DNA of 64,000 nt from Platycnemis pennipes (GCA_933228895.1 OW121854.1:12279131-12343130); one strand, 5' to 3'; positions 32,959 through 44,640 are shown, counted from the first letter of the stretch. The notes: generated from the letters alone by a model not told the origin. A program made the numbers and translations.

Positions 32959-33590
32959 TCTCGAGTATGCTAGCTGTTACTTAATATTGAAAACGAAATC
33001 TAGCATGATTGGAACCGTCATACAATATATCACACCATCATTGATCACATGACTGCAATCCTTACTATATGAAGCTGCAAGCTGCAAGCTGCATTATATA
33101 CTAATTTAAAAAACAGAAGATAGCACAGTGATTGTAAACTCTTTTCACAGTGATTGGTTATAAGTCCTGCTGGGAGCTAGTAGCAAAGTTTCTCATCGAT
33201 TGTGATAGCGGACTCGCTTGTTGGCCAGTTAGATAAGTAGATTACATAAGTAAGATTCTGTAACTCACTAAGTATCGTGTTTCGTAGACAAAGCTATCTT
33301 AGCGGCGAGTATCCTGGTTCTGGAGCAGGTATCGTGTGAAGCGGGCTTTCACTTCAGTTCCTTAAAGGGGGTTTTATGGTCTAGTGGCCCGTTTTGTACC
33401 TCATTCTAGGGAATTTTTTTTCGATGAAAACGAAAGAAATGGTATTAAAAGTTATTTATTTGGATATGTATATATTTCTATATTTTTGCCAAGTTTGAGC
33501 GCACAATTAAAGTAACTTCATATTAAAAAATGGCGGCGAAGAGAGTTGTGCACGCCGTGCACCGTCTGATGGTGTCAGGGTTTCCCAGAG
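32959..33590. other. Unassigned DNA with a short tandem repeat
   Basis: GAAGCTGCAAGCTGCAAGCTGC at 33070-33091 contains a threefold 7-base tandem repeat. No gene recognised. Confidence 0.45.
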
Positions 33591-33860
33591 AACATCTACA
33601 TCTACATCTACACGATACCCTGCAAGCCACCGCTAGGGTGTGTGGCAGGGGGTGAAGGTCACCAAGCATGCACTACTAGCATGCAAGCAAGCAACTAAAG
33701 GGTCTCATGCAACTAGATTGTTAGTATCTATAGTATTTGAGGGGTTAATACATGCATCATGCACTACAGAATACTCTAAAATATTTCCCATACCTACCCC
33801 TTTACTATGCTGCCTATTCTGTTCTCTTATAGTACGGGGGAAAAATGCCATTTTGAATCT
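33591..33860 (-). mobile_element. LINE-B copy 5, short
   Basis: Begins with a clean (ACATCT)n tail and hairpin, then the 3' UTR and the last few codons, ending at ATTTTGAATCT. The 5' junction runs into a short tandem array at 33858-33897 built from CTGCGTA and CTGCGTATCTG words. Confidence 0.85.
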
Positions 33861-34499
33861 GCGTACTGCGTATCTGCGTACTGCGAACTGCGTATCTGAA
33901 ACAGTTGGGAAAGCACGTTAATATTGTTTACACGTGTGGCTATCGTTGCAACCAACAATATATTAAAATATGTCAGGTTTTAACAATATGGTTGGCGATT
34001 GAAAAAAATTGTTAAAAAATCACTATTTTTTTGGGCCTTCGGATATGACATACAATAAGGCGTATATATGCACGTTATGCCATCTAGACGTGATTCAAGA
34101 CACTTCATAGATGATGATGAAAGTTATTTCGACCGCCGCCGTGATGACTGCGTTTTTCAAGTATACCAAATAGTTTTCCAGGACAAAGGTTGTGTCGGCA
34201 TGTTGTCTGAACTATAAGGTATCAAAATATGCTATTTGAAAAAAAATGATTTTTTGAAATTTCTAGACCAGAAAACCCCTTTAAACAGTTTTAGATGTAT
34301 CCTGCGCGTGCATTCTCACTGCCGTGCTCACGGTTAAGCGAAGGTTGCATACTCCACTGGAGTGTGGGATGAATCGCGAGCCTTTCAGTGTTGGCTTCTC
34401 GCGCTGTCAGGTTGTTATAGTGTTTCGAGTGTAGGCACTACTCTCACAATAACGGTCCAGGTTCGAAAGGCGGCAGAGAAAGATATTTCTCATCGTTAA
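33861..34499. other. Unassigned DNA
   Basis: Starts with the CTGCGTA tandem words, then AT-rich sequence without recognised content. Confidence 0.4.
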
Positions 34500-34592
34500 A
34501 CCATCTGTAGTGCTTTGTGGAGAGCATACGAGTTCAGTTCTCCGTCCGTCGGATGGGACGTTAAGCCATGGTCCCCTTGGCGCCTTTCGTTA

Positions 34593-35417
34593 CATCTACA
34601 TCTACACGATACCCTGCAAGCCACCGCGAGTGTGTGTGGCAGGGGGTGAAGATCACCAAGCACGTACTACTAGCGTGCAAACTAGCAACTATAGGGTCTC
34701 ATGCAACTAGACTGTTGGTATTTATAGTATTTAAGGGATTAATACATGCATCATGCACTACAGACTACTCCAAAATATTTCCCATACCTATCCCTTTGCT
34801 ATGCTGCCTATTCTGTTCTCTTATAGTACGGGAGAAAAATGCCATTTTGAATCTATCGGTACGACAATCTATCTCTATAATCTTATTAATCTGGTCGAAT
34901 CTAGCATAAAATGCTGGTATTTTTAATATGTGCCTAACATCTTCAGTATAACTATCCGATTTAAATGTCTCTAATCGATCTAATCTGTACCTTAACCTAC
35001 GCTCTGATAATGATTCCCACCCTAATTCTTGTATTAATTCTGAAACGCTACTCAACCTATCGTAACACCTTTTAACGAACCTAGCTGCTGTACGCTGCAC
35101 ACTGCTAGTTCTCTGATCAAACCTAATTCATTCGGATCCTATACACTGGCTGCATACTTTAGGTGGGGCCTAATTAGTGAAAAGTACATCTACACGATAC
35201 CCTGCAAGCCACCGCGAGGGTGTGTGGCAGGGGGTGAAGATCACCAAGCATGCACTACTAACATGGAAACTAGCAACTATATTGTCTCATGCAACTTGAT
35301 TGTTAGTATCTATAGTATATTAACATCGCTCTTTTGTCTTCTCATCACATTTCCCAAGTACTCTTTTTATAAATCCCAGCTTTCTCTTCGCTCGGCCGCA
35401 TATTTCCCGGATGTGTC
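34593..35417 (-). mobile_element. LINE-B copy 6, inserted in R2
   Basis: Flanked by the target duplication TCGTTA (34587-34592 and 35418-35423). Runs from (ACATCT) tail and hairpin to the sequence coding HIREICGRAKRKLG. The coding piece at 34765-35100 reads RFVKRCYDRLSSVSELI, LGWESLSERRLRYRLD and IDCRTDRFKMAFFSRTI. It was itself invaded by a LINE-B tail at 35187-35320. Confidence 0.9.
35187..35320 (-). mobile_element. LINE-B tail nested inside LINE-B copy 6
   Basis: A 134-bp piece with only the terminal hairpin and part of the 3' UTR (to TTAGTATCTATAGTATAT). It interrupts the host sequence GTGAAAAGTAACATCGCTC at GTGAAAAGTA / TAACATCGCTC, so only TA is clearly duplicated. Either an extreme 5' truncation or a SINE-like unit mobilised through the LINE tail. 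Confidence 0.82.
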
Positions 35418-35578
35418 TCGTTAGGAGCAGGATAATGCCGACGCCGGGTTTCCCTCCTCCCTTCCTCCTTTTTCTTCCATTCCTATCCCTCTACCTTTTT
35501 CTCCCTCGTCTGAAGGGACTTTAAGTGTGGGTGTAGAGTTGCCTACAGATGAGCTTCTCACGCATTCGCAGTTCCACT

Positions 35579-36261
35579 CGTCAAATAAGCCGAGCGAAAT
35601 CTGTAGTCGGTGAAGGCTCGACGTCTTTAAGGAACCTTTCGGGTCCAGAAAGAAGGGCAGGAAGCATCTCCGGCCGGCAGGTTGCACGGCTACGCGTGAT
35701 TGGCCCTCTGGGTGGACTAGGGCCCTCATGAAGGGCCGGAGATGACAAGAGCGGGGCTGTTGCTAGGTGACAGCTCCCTCCGTAGGTCATCGCTCGCCGG
35801 GCCACCTTCTCCGCTGTGTCCGAGGCAGCCCTTGGGTCAACTGTCCGTCCACCCCTCACCGGCTATTGATTATTGAATGGCACTACATCCCCCTCACACC
35901 CTCTCCACCCTCCCCGTCATCGATTAAAAGAAAAAGCGGCTCGAATGTGCATTTCTCTCGGCGTCGAAGGGCGGTCATGCGCAACATGCACGTCTGAAGC
36001 ACTCACTCACTTCGTGCTCGTGGCGATAACTCCTTTGCAATATCCTCGCGTCCTTAACCTGCGCTGATTGATACCTCCGTGTGCTGTGTTAAAGATCTCA
36101 TCGTTTCGGAAGCGACGTCGCAACGTTGGCTCAATACAAGCGTTGAATTAGCTTATTCAGAGGAAGATCTGTGAAAAGTGCCTTCGACCCGGATTCTGGA
36201 GTTAATGAATGACTAATAATAAATTTTTAGCTCTTTAAGAATTATATACAGTCTGTGCAAA
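35579..36261. other. Unassigned DNA
   Basis: Moderately GC-rich up to about 35950, with overlapping frames on both strands that lack domains. No gene called. Confidence 0.4.
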
Positions 36262-37225
36262 AACCAAGTAGCTGTGATTAAATCGGGACCCATCTGTGAA
36301 GAGGCAAGAATAAGGAAAGGAGTGAGACAAGGCTGCGCACCGTCTCCCGTAATTTTTTATGTTTACGTCGAGAGAGCCATCAATGAAGTCAAGGAGCAGT
36401 GTTCCGGAGTGAAAATCACGGAGAAACAATCAGCATGCTACGATTCGCTGATGACATAGCACTCATAGCAGAGAAAGAGAAGGATCTGGACAAGACTCTA
36501 GTAACCATGGAAAGGACAATGGCCAGACATCAGCTGAAGATAAATAAGAAGAAGACTAAGATATTGGTGTGCAGCAAGAAAGAAGAGGTGAGAACCAATG
36601 TCAAATTAGGAATACAAAACCTTGAAGAGGTGAAAGACTTCTGTTACGTAGGAAGCCGAGTAACCATCGATGGACGAAGCAAGAAAGAAATATTAAGTAG
36701 AATAGCCCAGGAAAAGAGGGCATTCTATCAAAAGAAGAATCTACTTACCGCTGGAAATACAAACGTAGAAGTAAGGAAACATTTCATCAGAACATATATC
36801 TGGAGCATGTTTCTTTACGGCAGTGAGGCATGGACGATGATAGCAGCGGAGAAGAAAAGGGTGGAAGCATTCGAAATGTGGTGCTACCGAAGAATGCTGA
36901 AGATTAAATGGATCGATCAAGTCAGTAACGAGGAAGTCCTGAGAAGAGTAGGAGAAAAGAGAAGTCTGCTGGCAACTCTAAAAAGAGGAAGGGAAAACTT
37001 AATCGGCCATATCTTGAGACACGATGGCCTGATGAAGACTATCGCCGAAGAAAAAGTGAACGGGAAGATTGGAAAAGGCAAGCCTCGTATGAGATACATG
37101 GAACAGGTTGTGAAGGATGTAAAAGAGAATTATTGCATCACAATGTAAACGTTGGCCAACAGAAGAATAGAGTGGAAAGCTGCGTCTAACCCATCCTAGG
37201 ATTGTTGACCAATGATGATGATTTG
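36262..37225 (+). mobile_element. RTE-like retrotransposon, best preserved copy
   Basis: Covers the RT palm to the C-terminus and a short 3' UTR ending in ACCAATGATGATGATTTG. The three related minus-strand fragments (14.5, 16.9 and 57.3 kb) align within it. 5' truncated before the endonuclease. Confidence 0.85.
36274..37148 (+). pseudogene. RTE-like reverse transcriptase, one frameshift
   Basis: The first part (36274-36425) reads EEARIRKGVRQGCAPSPVIF in one frame. After a 1-base shift at about 36420-36440 it continues for about 240 codons as ISMLRFADDIALIAEKEKD, HQLKINKKKTKILVCSK, FCYVGSRVTIDGRSKKEI, SMFLYGSEAWTMIAAEKKR, EAFEMWCYRRMLKIKWID and LIGHILRHDGLMKT. The catalytic FADD block is intact. 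The RT fingers and the endonuclease are missing. RTE is my best guess for the clade, from the C-terminal WCYRRM and GHILRHDG blocks. Confidence 0.83.
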
Positions 37226-37814
37226 TTGGTTGAGTGTTCGGAAACGCTGCATAAACCGTTAACCCTCCAAATTTAATTGTTTTTTCCTGCTACTTCCTCT
37301 GGCTAAGCTTTTTCATGAGTAAATTCGTGAAATATTCTAGAACCTCTTCCTTCCTTATCAACGAATGCAAACCATACTCATTTTAATCACGGATTCTGAT
37401 GTCTTATTGCATGCTGATACCACTCCTTATTCACCTATTCTGCCTCCACCTAATTTCTTTTGGCAGCTTATTTCGTTTCTCAGTGTCACTCGTCCCATTT
37501 TCGTTCGTGGGTGCGTCCTATACGTTCTTCTTACTTTCAAGAGCTTACGTCTGCGATCACCTTGTCTCTTGTCGTCGCCCGTTCTTTGAATTGCACGCTA
37601 CGTGCCTGTTGCTCCCGGTCGAAAATGTCCTTGCTTAGGGCGCGAATCTGTGACCGGAAAGGGGTTTCCGTTGTGAAATCACCTCCTAGGGTGATGGGGC
37701 AGGGAATTTTACTGTTCTCTGCCGGGAGGGAAGGGATGGAAACACAGAGAGCCAGGAAACGCGGCGTTGCTTCTCGCATCACCCCAGTCACGATCCTCAT
37801 CGCCTTCACGAGAC
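37226..37814. other. Unassigned DNA
   Basis: Several overlapping short frames with no recognised domains. No repeat copy seen. Confidence 0.4.
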
Positions 37815-38500
37815 ATCTATATCTGTATCTACGACATACCCTGCAAGCCACCTCGAGGGTGTGTGGCAGGGGGTGCATCCACACCAGGAACAATGACACA
37901 ACAAACTAAAATGAACAACACAAAACAAACACCACACCTTAAAAAATAATTAGGGGAAATAAACTACCAAATCCCAATCACACAACCACGAATACCATTC
38001 ATGACTTGAAATCCGACGCCAATTTAATAGATACTCATACATGCTAAAGAAAGCAATGCATGCGAGTAACACATTGATTTGAACATGCAGGAATTAAAAA
38101 ATTTTATCGACCTACTCTGAATATTACCTTATAATTATTACCGATTTTTTCGATTCCTTTCGTTCGGATATCGAATCGTACGGGGAAAAAATGACATTTT
38201 AAACCTGTCCGTCCTGCAATCTATCTCCTTAATTTTATTAGAATCATCGAGCCTACCATAATAAGTTGGAGCCAGCAATATATGATTAACGCCATTAATG
38301 AAATGTCCCTCCTTAAATTTTCCCAGAAGATTACGTCTTTAATTCAGCCTGCGTTGTGACAGCGATTCCCATCCCAATTCGGCTAACATACCAGACACAC
38401 TGCTTTCCCTATCGTAACACCCTTTTACATATCTCGCCGCTCTTCGTTGTACTCGATCTAATTCGTAAATTAAGCCTGCTTCGTAAGGGTCCCATATACA
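37815..38500 (-). mobile_element. LINE-C, a third family with the same tail
   Basis: Tail CATACCCTGCAAGCCACCTC then GAGGGTGTGTGGCAGGGGGT is the shared hairpin, but the 3' UTR that follows matches neither LINE-A nor LINE-B. The coding end at about 38160-38500 is recognisable on the minus strand: TRAARYVKGCYDRESSVSG for the RFVK region, an NG.NHI.LAPTYYGRL stretch, and IDCRTDRFKMSFFPRTI-like words with lesions. It is a distinct, decayed family. Confidence 0.75.
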
Positions 38501-38614
38501 CCAGAACTATGACTCCAGAAGGTTTGGTGGATGGGGGAAGTAAATAAAGATCTTAAGAAGCTGTACAAATACTTTCTGTGTACGCCCACTCCGACCCGTT
38601 TCCATGAATTTCAT

Positions 38615-38795
38615 TTTTCCATGCGTAAAATTAACTAAATGACTGAAGCAGTGGGATGTGTTTAGAATAAAAAAACCACAAATGTGTTTCTCGCTACATA
38701 TTTTCAGTGAGAAATTACGCAATATAATAATATTGTTAAGAGAAATGTTTTTGGAAAGTTGGATTCTCATAGATATCCCTTTGCCTTTCATTATT
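38615..38795 (+). repeat. Dispersed repeat R3, copy 1
   Basis: Matches 40270-40452 (GAAGCAGTGGGATGT, GTGTTTCTCGCTACATATTT, AATATAATAATATTGTTAAG) up to CCCTTTGCCTTTCATT. Here the repeat is followed by the hAT-like element; there it is followed by CGATCGAC. Confidence 0.75.
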
Positions 38796-39604
38796 CAGGG
38801 TTTATAGGAACCAGGAAATCCTGGAAAACCTGGGAAAGTCAGGGAAAATGAAAACGGACATGGTAATCCTGGAAAAGTCAGGGAATTTAACGTGTGGTCA
38901 GGGAAAAATCGCAAAACGTTCAAATTTCGGAATTTATCTCCTGAAAATGCCAAGAGATCAAAACCTGCGCATAGGAGCGTAGAGTGGGGTGAAGGAGAGG
39001 ATGACTGGCTGGCTTCGCTGTGGAGGAGGCAGCCCAGGGGCCCTATTGTGGTTCTTTCTGGCTATAGCCTGCACGATTTGGGGAAAAGATTGGCGAAAGG
39101 TGTGCGCATCTCATTTTCATTCGCTAGCGATTTTGCCAGGAATGCTTCGCTTTGTCCCTCTGGTGACAAAAAAGTTATTCTCAGTCAAATTTGATTTCAC
39201 TTAGCCAAATTTGTAGAAGGATGTGAGAAAGGAAAATTTCAGATTGATTCAAAGAGCTACTTTAACGTGACATCAGGTTTGAAGGAAAAGCCAGGTTAGC
39301 CCTCTTTGCATATATTTTTCTGCAATTAAAACCCTTTCTGAAGGCATATCAATGTAATCATAATTTTTATTTTGTGGACTTAAAGTTGTTGATCTCTTAT
39401 TACTGGAAGTTCATATGATTAATATGAAAATAAACCTACAATTTTTCATAAGTTTAGACTTTTTTGCTTCCTCACTACAGCTTTTATCTCTATAAATGAC
39501 CGAAATCTTGGCGTTTTCAGGCGCTCAAAAGTCAGGGAAAATCACTAATAATGGTCTGGAAATCCTGGAAGAGTCAGGGAAAATGAAAACCCCTATAAAC
39601 CCTG
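38796..39604 (+). mobile_element. hAT-like non-autonomous element M4, copy 2
   Basis: 809 bp, ends CAGGGTTTATAGG and CCCCTATAAACCCTG. The flanks TCATTATT and TTATTATG agree at six of eight positions, which would fit an old 8-bp hAT target duplication. Its internal frame 38892-39194 aligns with copy 1 only through indels. Confidence 0.82.
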
Positions 39605-40195
39605 TTATTATGTATTACAGTATATTTTAATCACTGAAAATTAGTTCAGTGATAAATACGAAAAGGAAAGAGTGTACTATCGAAACGCTGAACGTAGAAA
39701 AGTTAATAAATATGAAATTCCAAGACATAATACACATAAGGGCAGTCGGTAACTAAGTGTTTATTTCCCAAAAGTATTTAATAAAATGAATAATGACTTA
39801 AAAAATATGGAATCCATAGGTGAAATCAAGAGAAAGACCAAGAAATGGTTGCTGATCACTTAATGAATGTTATTAGAGATAAGTACTGATAAATTCTTTA
39901 CTCTACTAATAAAGTCTGAATGGCATCTGCTAATAAGCCAATAGTGGCTTAGCAGGACCATAATGGTAAATTAATTTAAAAGTAAAAAGTGTGCACTTAA
40001 GTTATGTAATTAGCTATCCTGAAAATGGCGACTGGTTTCTTATTTAAATGTTTTATTTATTGTTATATTTTGTAACTAATGCTGTCGTATACAATTATGT
40101 AAAAGTTCATATGAATCATTATGTATTACCCTGTTGCTTTTAGGGGTTTTGTACGCACAGCATTGAAATAAACCTTGATATTAAAAAAAATTCGA
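39605..40195 (+). mobile_element. Non-LTR retrotransposon 3' end with A-rich tail
   Basis: The frame ending near 39862 reads YFPKVFNKMNNDLKNMESIG then EIKRKTKKWLLIT and stops, a common last block of non-LTR RT proteins (N-x-LP/MNN...FK..LK.WL pattern). A 3' UTR of about 330 bp follows and ends in ATAAACCTTGATATTAAAAA. It is unrelated to LINE-A/B/C. Confidence 0.6.
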
Positions 40196-40512
40196 TCGAC
40201 AGATAGTTCCGAAGGCTTCTGCCTGGGGTTTTGCGCTGTCTCTCCGCTGTGTCTCCGTCATCAATTGCATTTTTCTATGCGTAAAAAAAACTAAATTACT
40301 GAAGCAGTGGGATGTAGTTTGAATAAAAAAAACCCAAAAATGTGTTTCTCGCTACATATTTTCGGTGAAAAAGTACGCAATATAATAATATTGTTAAGAG
40401 AAATGGTTTGGGAAAGTTGGATTCTCACAGACTTCTCCCTTTGCCTTTCATTCGATCGACAAATAGTTCCGAAGGCCTCTGCCCGGGGTTTTTCCGCTGT
40501 CTCTCGGTGTGT
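40188..40512 (+). repeat. Local direct repeat around repeat R3 copy 2
   Basis: ATTCGATCGACAGATAGTTC at 40188 recurs as ATTCGATCGACAAATAGTTC at 40450, each followed by CGAAGGC and CTCTGCC/TTCTGCC-type sequence for about 60 bp. R3 copy 2 (40270-40452) lies between the two units. Confidence 0.7.
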
Positions 40513-40919
40513 AGGCCCACCTTTCACTGCCAATTCTTTGTTGTGTGCGAAGCAATGGCCCTCAGTTAAGACCCTCGCCTCTCCTCGGGCCGCCTAACAG
40601 GATTACATGTGGGCATGGCGCGATTATATTCTCCAAAGGCCGCCAAACATCCAGGTGCTGCCGCGGGCTCCTCCCATTTCCATGGTCGCTGCCGATTCCA
40701 ATTTGCGGCCTCATCTTTTCTCTCGTGGAGGCGCCTCAGGTTATCCTTCGAACGCGCTCCAATTCTCAAGGGACCCTTGTCTTCTGACGGTCTCCCATTG
40801 GTTCAAAACAAATTGGCGAAATTTACTTCCTCCTCTGCGCATAACATTTCGTCTCCGAAAATGTTTCATTTGCATTCCTAGCGTCAACTCAATCCTACAC
40901 ATTGAGGTCCTTCGGAAAC
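40513..40919. other. Unassigned DNA
   Basis: Overlapping frames on both strands show no recognisable domain. Confidence 0.4.
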
Positions 40920-41355
40920 GGGGTCGTTTACCATATTTTTTATCGCCGATTCGGATAGAGTTTGTAAAATAAAAAGACACGTATTTTTCCGTTTTTTGAT
41001 CCATCAATTATTTCTCGAGTTATAAGCGGCGAAAAACTAATGTTTTTAAACCTTTCGGAAAAGTAGGCGTGGTGCAACCTCTGACGTATATCGACTTCGT
41101 CTAATCGCAAATGAGCCCGCGAAGCTACTTCGCCTCATCGCAAAGGGGGGGGGGGGACACAGCTGCCTCTGCCAATCGGAGCAGTTGCGACAGGACCTGT
41201 GCGAGCAGACCTTCCGATAACCCCCCTCCATTCCCTTCCCCTCCCCGAAAAGCAGTCAAGGACGTGAGGAAAATGACGTCAATGTTATCACAGCAGCTTT
41301 TTCGGTGGGCGTCACCTTTTGCTTATTTAAATTTTTTATTTGTGGGTGAGTGGTT
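40920..41355 (+). mobile_element. MITE M1 copy 3, right end missing
   Basis: Begins GGGGTCGTTTACCATATTTT and follows copy 1 to GGGTGAGTGGTTGGA, then diverges, so its right terminal repeat is lost. Confidence 0.8.
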
Positions 41356-42357
41356 GGACAAAAATTAGCGTAAACTCAACGTTCGCGTACATATAGCGTG
41401 AAATTCTAGAACCATATTTGATGGCGTTCGTAGAAATTTTTAAACGAAACTCTTGTTAAGTTGCGGAAAAATTAGCCTTAAGCATTTGACGAATTCGATG
41501 AACGTCAAAGTTAACTTAAGAACGAATTGTAATAGTTGTTTTTTTCGGTATTTTGTTATAATTTGCCTAAATTTGCGTAAATAAAGGGAAGAAAACATAA
41601 AAAACAAGGAATCAAATCCCTTTTCCTGAAGACCATACGGTAGTTTTCCAGCATGTATGAGAGATTTCAGAAATATTCCGTCCTTGGGGACTAAAAAATT
41701 TGCGAAACGCTAGGCTTTCACTATTCGTTCTAAAATGATGGATAGATTGTGTCCAGTCCTCGAAACTGTTTTATGAACTCCATAAGAGTCGTTAAGTTCA
41801 TTTTACGCAAAGTACTTAACTTAATCCTGCGCCAAGTATTTCTATAAGCGAGCCTTCAGGGTATACGCAGCCCTGCCAAGCAATCCTTATCCCCTCTTAG
41901 GGTGATTTGCAGCTCCTTTGCTGTGCCAGCTTCCCCCTCCAACTTATCTCAGAAATTTGGCGAGATTCCTGCAAATCGTTTCCGCGAACATTTCCGATAC
42001 GATATCTGGAAATCGAAAGCCGATTGTGAACTTGACCTCGGGAACGGAAATGAAGCCAGGAAATGGAGGATCGCAGATTAGCCTCCGGGGAGGAAACTCC
42101 ATTTTAAACCCTTCGTTTCTTATTCTCATTTGCGTGATTTGATCCCCTGGACATCCGCTTGTGGAGTCGAAGATCATTTCAGCCTCCCGAATTCGGCAGG
42201 GAGACTTTTCAACGCACGTGACGCATTGTGCTTTTTCGTGCATTGCAACATCGATGCTCAAATGCGACGTATCGCTTAGCAGTCACGCATCAAGTAAAGA
42301 TATGCGATGCATGGGCACTGTGAATTGTACCCACATGTCACCGATTTCCCTTCCTGG
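41356..42357. other. Unassigned DNA
   Basis: About 1 kb without gene or repeat recognised. Confidence 0.4.
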
Positions 42358-42751
42358 GGGGTTATTTTGTAATCTCACCTTTTTAATGACTCTTTGCGGG
42401 AAAGCGTTCTTCACGTTGTGCAAATTCCAAAAATACAATTAAAAATCGTTTGTATCTTTCTCGCTCTTGCTTTTTTTCTCAACTCAAGCTTCAAGTGGAA
42501 ACGATGGTGGCTCCATTTCACGTTCTTCATGAAGATCAGATGGGAACTAATGGCAGGCGGAGGTAAAGAAACGGATCAAGAGTCGAAAGATACGGATCAG
42601 AGCGGATGAATCGTCTAAAAGACCAGCACAGGACCGGCAGTTCACCGCTAGGGATCCGAAGATGGTCACGCCGCCTGGGTGGCGGAGTTTAACTACGAAA
42701 AAGTGACATTTTATGACGTATTCTCACAATAGTGAGATTACAATAAACCCC
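42358..42751. mobile_element. MITE M3 copy 2, internally shorter
   Basis: 394 bp, inverted orientation relative to copy 1. Ends GGGGTTATTTTGTAATCTCA and AGTGAGATTACAATAAACCCC. TCCTGGG and CCCAGG flank it, but these continue the palindrome rather than prove a target duplication. It lacks about 220 bp found in copy 1. Confidence 0.85.
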
Positions 42752-42951
42752 CCAGGGAAAAAGTTGAATTAAATGTTTCTGCCCACTTAATAATGCTCAT
42801 AAAAGTTAATGTACTCAATGGTCCATCATTGGTAGAATAGTAATTTTTTGTATATTTGACATTTGAATTTAATTACATTTTAGCATTTTATTTCACAAGG
42901 AAACAAATAAGTTAATCAATGTAGAGTAACATTTAACATATGAGTCGCAAT

Positions 42952-43482
42952 GGGAGCGTTTACTCGGAACCGAAATCGCAATTTTGTACACGAAATCGTT
43001 AGACGGAAACGAAAAACGAATTTTAGTGAAAAAATCAATCTTCTAACCACAACCATTCACTCATAAATCAAAAATTAAAATAAGCAAAAGGTGACGCCCA
43101 CCGAAAATACTGCTGTGATAACATTGACGTCATTTTCCTCCCGTCCTTGACTGCTTTCAGGGGAGGGGGAAGGGAGTGGAGGGGGGTTCTCGGAAGGTCT
43201 GCTCGCACAGATGCTGTCGAAATCGCTCCCATTGGCCTAGTCAGCTGTGTCCCCCCCTTTGCGATAAGGCGAAGTAGCTTCGCGGGCTCAGTTGTGATTG
43301 GACGAAGTCGATATACGTCAGAGGTTGCACCTCACCCACTTTATCGAAAGGGTTAAAAACATCAGTTTTTCGCCGCTTATAACTCGGGAAATAATTGTTG
43401 GATCAAAAAACGGAAAAATACGGGTCCTTTTATTTTACAAACTCTTTCAGATTCGGCAATAAAAAAATATGGTAAACGACCC
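42952..43482 (-). mobile_element. MITE M1 copy 4
   Basis: Reverse-oriented, ends GGGAGCGTTTACTCGG and GGTAAACGACCCT, closely similar to copy 2 (20461-20990). Confidence 0.82.
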
Positions 43483-44374
43483 TATTCTATCAATCGAGGT
43501 ATTCGAAATTCCCGGATATTCGAACATTTGAATCATGATTTAATAATCAAATTCGAGAAATCTGCTATTCTGCCTAACCTTAGTTAATACACCTCTTAAC
43601 CTCTTGTTAAAAACACAGACATGGACACAATGGCCATCCTCTGTTCAATGAATGAAGATGACTCAAATTTTGCTAAATTAGCAATGCAATCCTTGTGATA
43701 CAAACAACGTGGAATGTAAGAGGTCATTCTCTCAGCATTCCATTTTAGTCAGCGAATGTTGACATCGATTAAACCAGAAAATGCTGTAACTTTAACAATG
43801 TTTGCATACAAGTACCTTAGGTGTTTAGGCTCTATATATAATGGTAACCTAAAATAAATGAACTTTTATCCACTATTAATTTAAAGAAATTATAATAAAA
43901 TATATTAGGTAAGACAAGCAGAACAATATACCTATCGGTTTTTAGTCGATCTGTCAGTTAGTATATAATCAAAATGAGCTCTGTTCTTAACAGTTATAAT
44001 TTATAACTAATTGTAATTAAGTAGGTACAATGAAGAAGTGTGGTGGTCGTATCTTTCAAATTATTGTTTGTGCCCTTGCAGTTGTACAGTAAAAAGATTG
44101 TAATTTTTTGTTTAGCCCCAAATTAAATCACCTCACCTTGTTGCTAATCACTGATAATTCGCTCTTAAGTTTATTTTAAATCAAACTTGGTCTTTGGCCT
44201 TGAGTTCTAGTCTTGAGGGTGATGAAATCGAGGAAAAAAATACACAATACTAAATTGGGGACAACAGTATTATGTAAAAGAAAAAAAATCATTCAAAACG
44301 AACATGAATGGGTACCCACCTTATGCGTCAGAGGTAAGAGATGTGAACTCCTCATGTAACACAGAGTCGGAGCT
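43483..44374. other. Unassigned AT-rich DNA
   Basis: No gene or repeat recognised. Confidence 0.4.
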
Positions 44375-44640
44375 CAAACTTAACCGACTTCTAGTCAATA
44401 GGGTGAAGCATTACTTAAGCAAGGATCAGTATGGATTTAGGAAGGGATGAGCTCGCTCCATCCTTTAGCTGAAATGAGAACGTAAACTGTAATGAAGAAT
44501 GAAATCGCAATGTATTTATTTATTTATTCTTTTTTGATGAGGATATCGACTGGTCATCATAGCCATACTTCACTGGAATACTGCAGAAACTAGGAACTAA
44601 GTGGCATCGTTCAGTTCTTAAAGCAATCTGATGGGGTTAC
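44375..44640 (+). pseudogene. RT fragment, fingers to palm A, probably RTE-like
   Basis: The plus strand reads LLVNRVKHYLSKDQYGFRKG, the Q-GFR motif before RT block A. After a diverged stretch it continues FDEDIDWSS and ILQKLGTKWHRSVLKAI, resembling the FD-VDW...IL-K-G-W-R region. Stops interrupt it. It would lie just upstream of the part preserved at 36.3 kb, so it may be another RTE-like relic. Confidence 0.5.

Larger units (their letters stand above)
34500..35578 (+). repeat. Dispersed repeat R2, copy split by LINE-B
   Basis: R2 sequence at 34500-34592 and 35418-35578 flanks a LINE-B insertion. Joining the halves matches the unbroken copy at 32750-32958 (CCTTTCGTTA followed by GGAGCAGG against CCTTCCGTTAAGAGCAGG). 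Confidence 0.78.

Noticed and set aside
35421..35859. Overlapping minus-strand frames of about 100 aa
   Set aside because: Partly repeat R2 and partly GC-rich DNA; no recognisable protein.
37399..37909. Overlapping frames of 74-149 aa
   Set aside because: No domains; the longest runs into the LINE-C tail.
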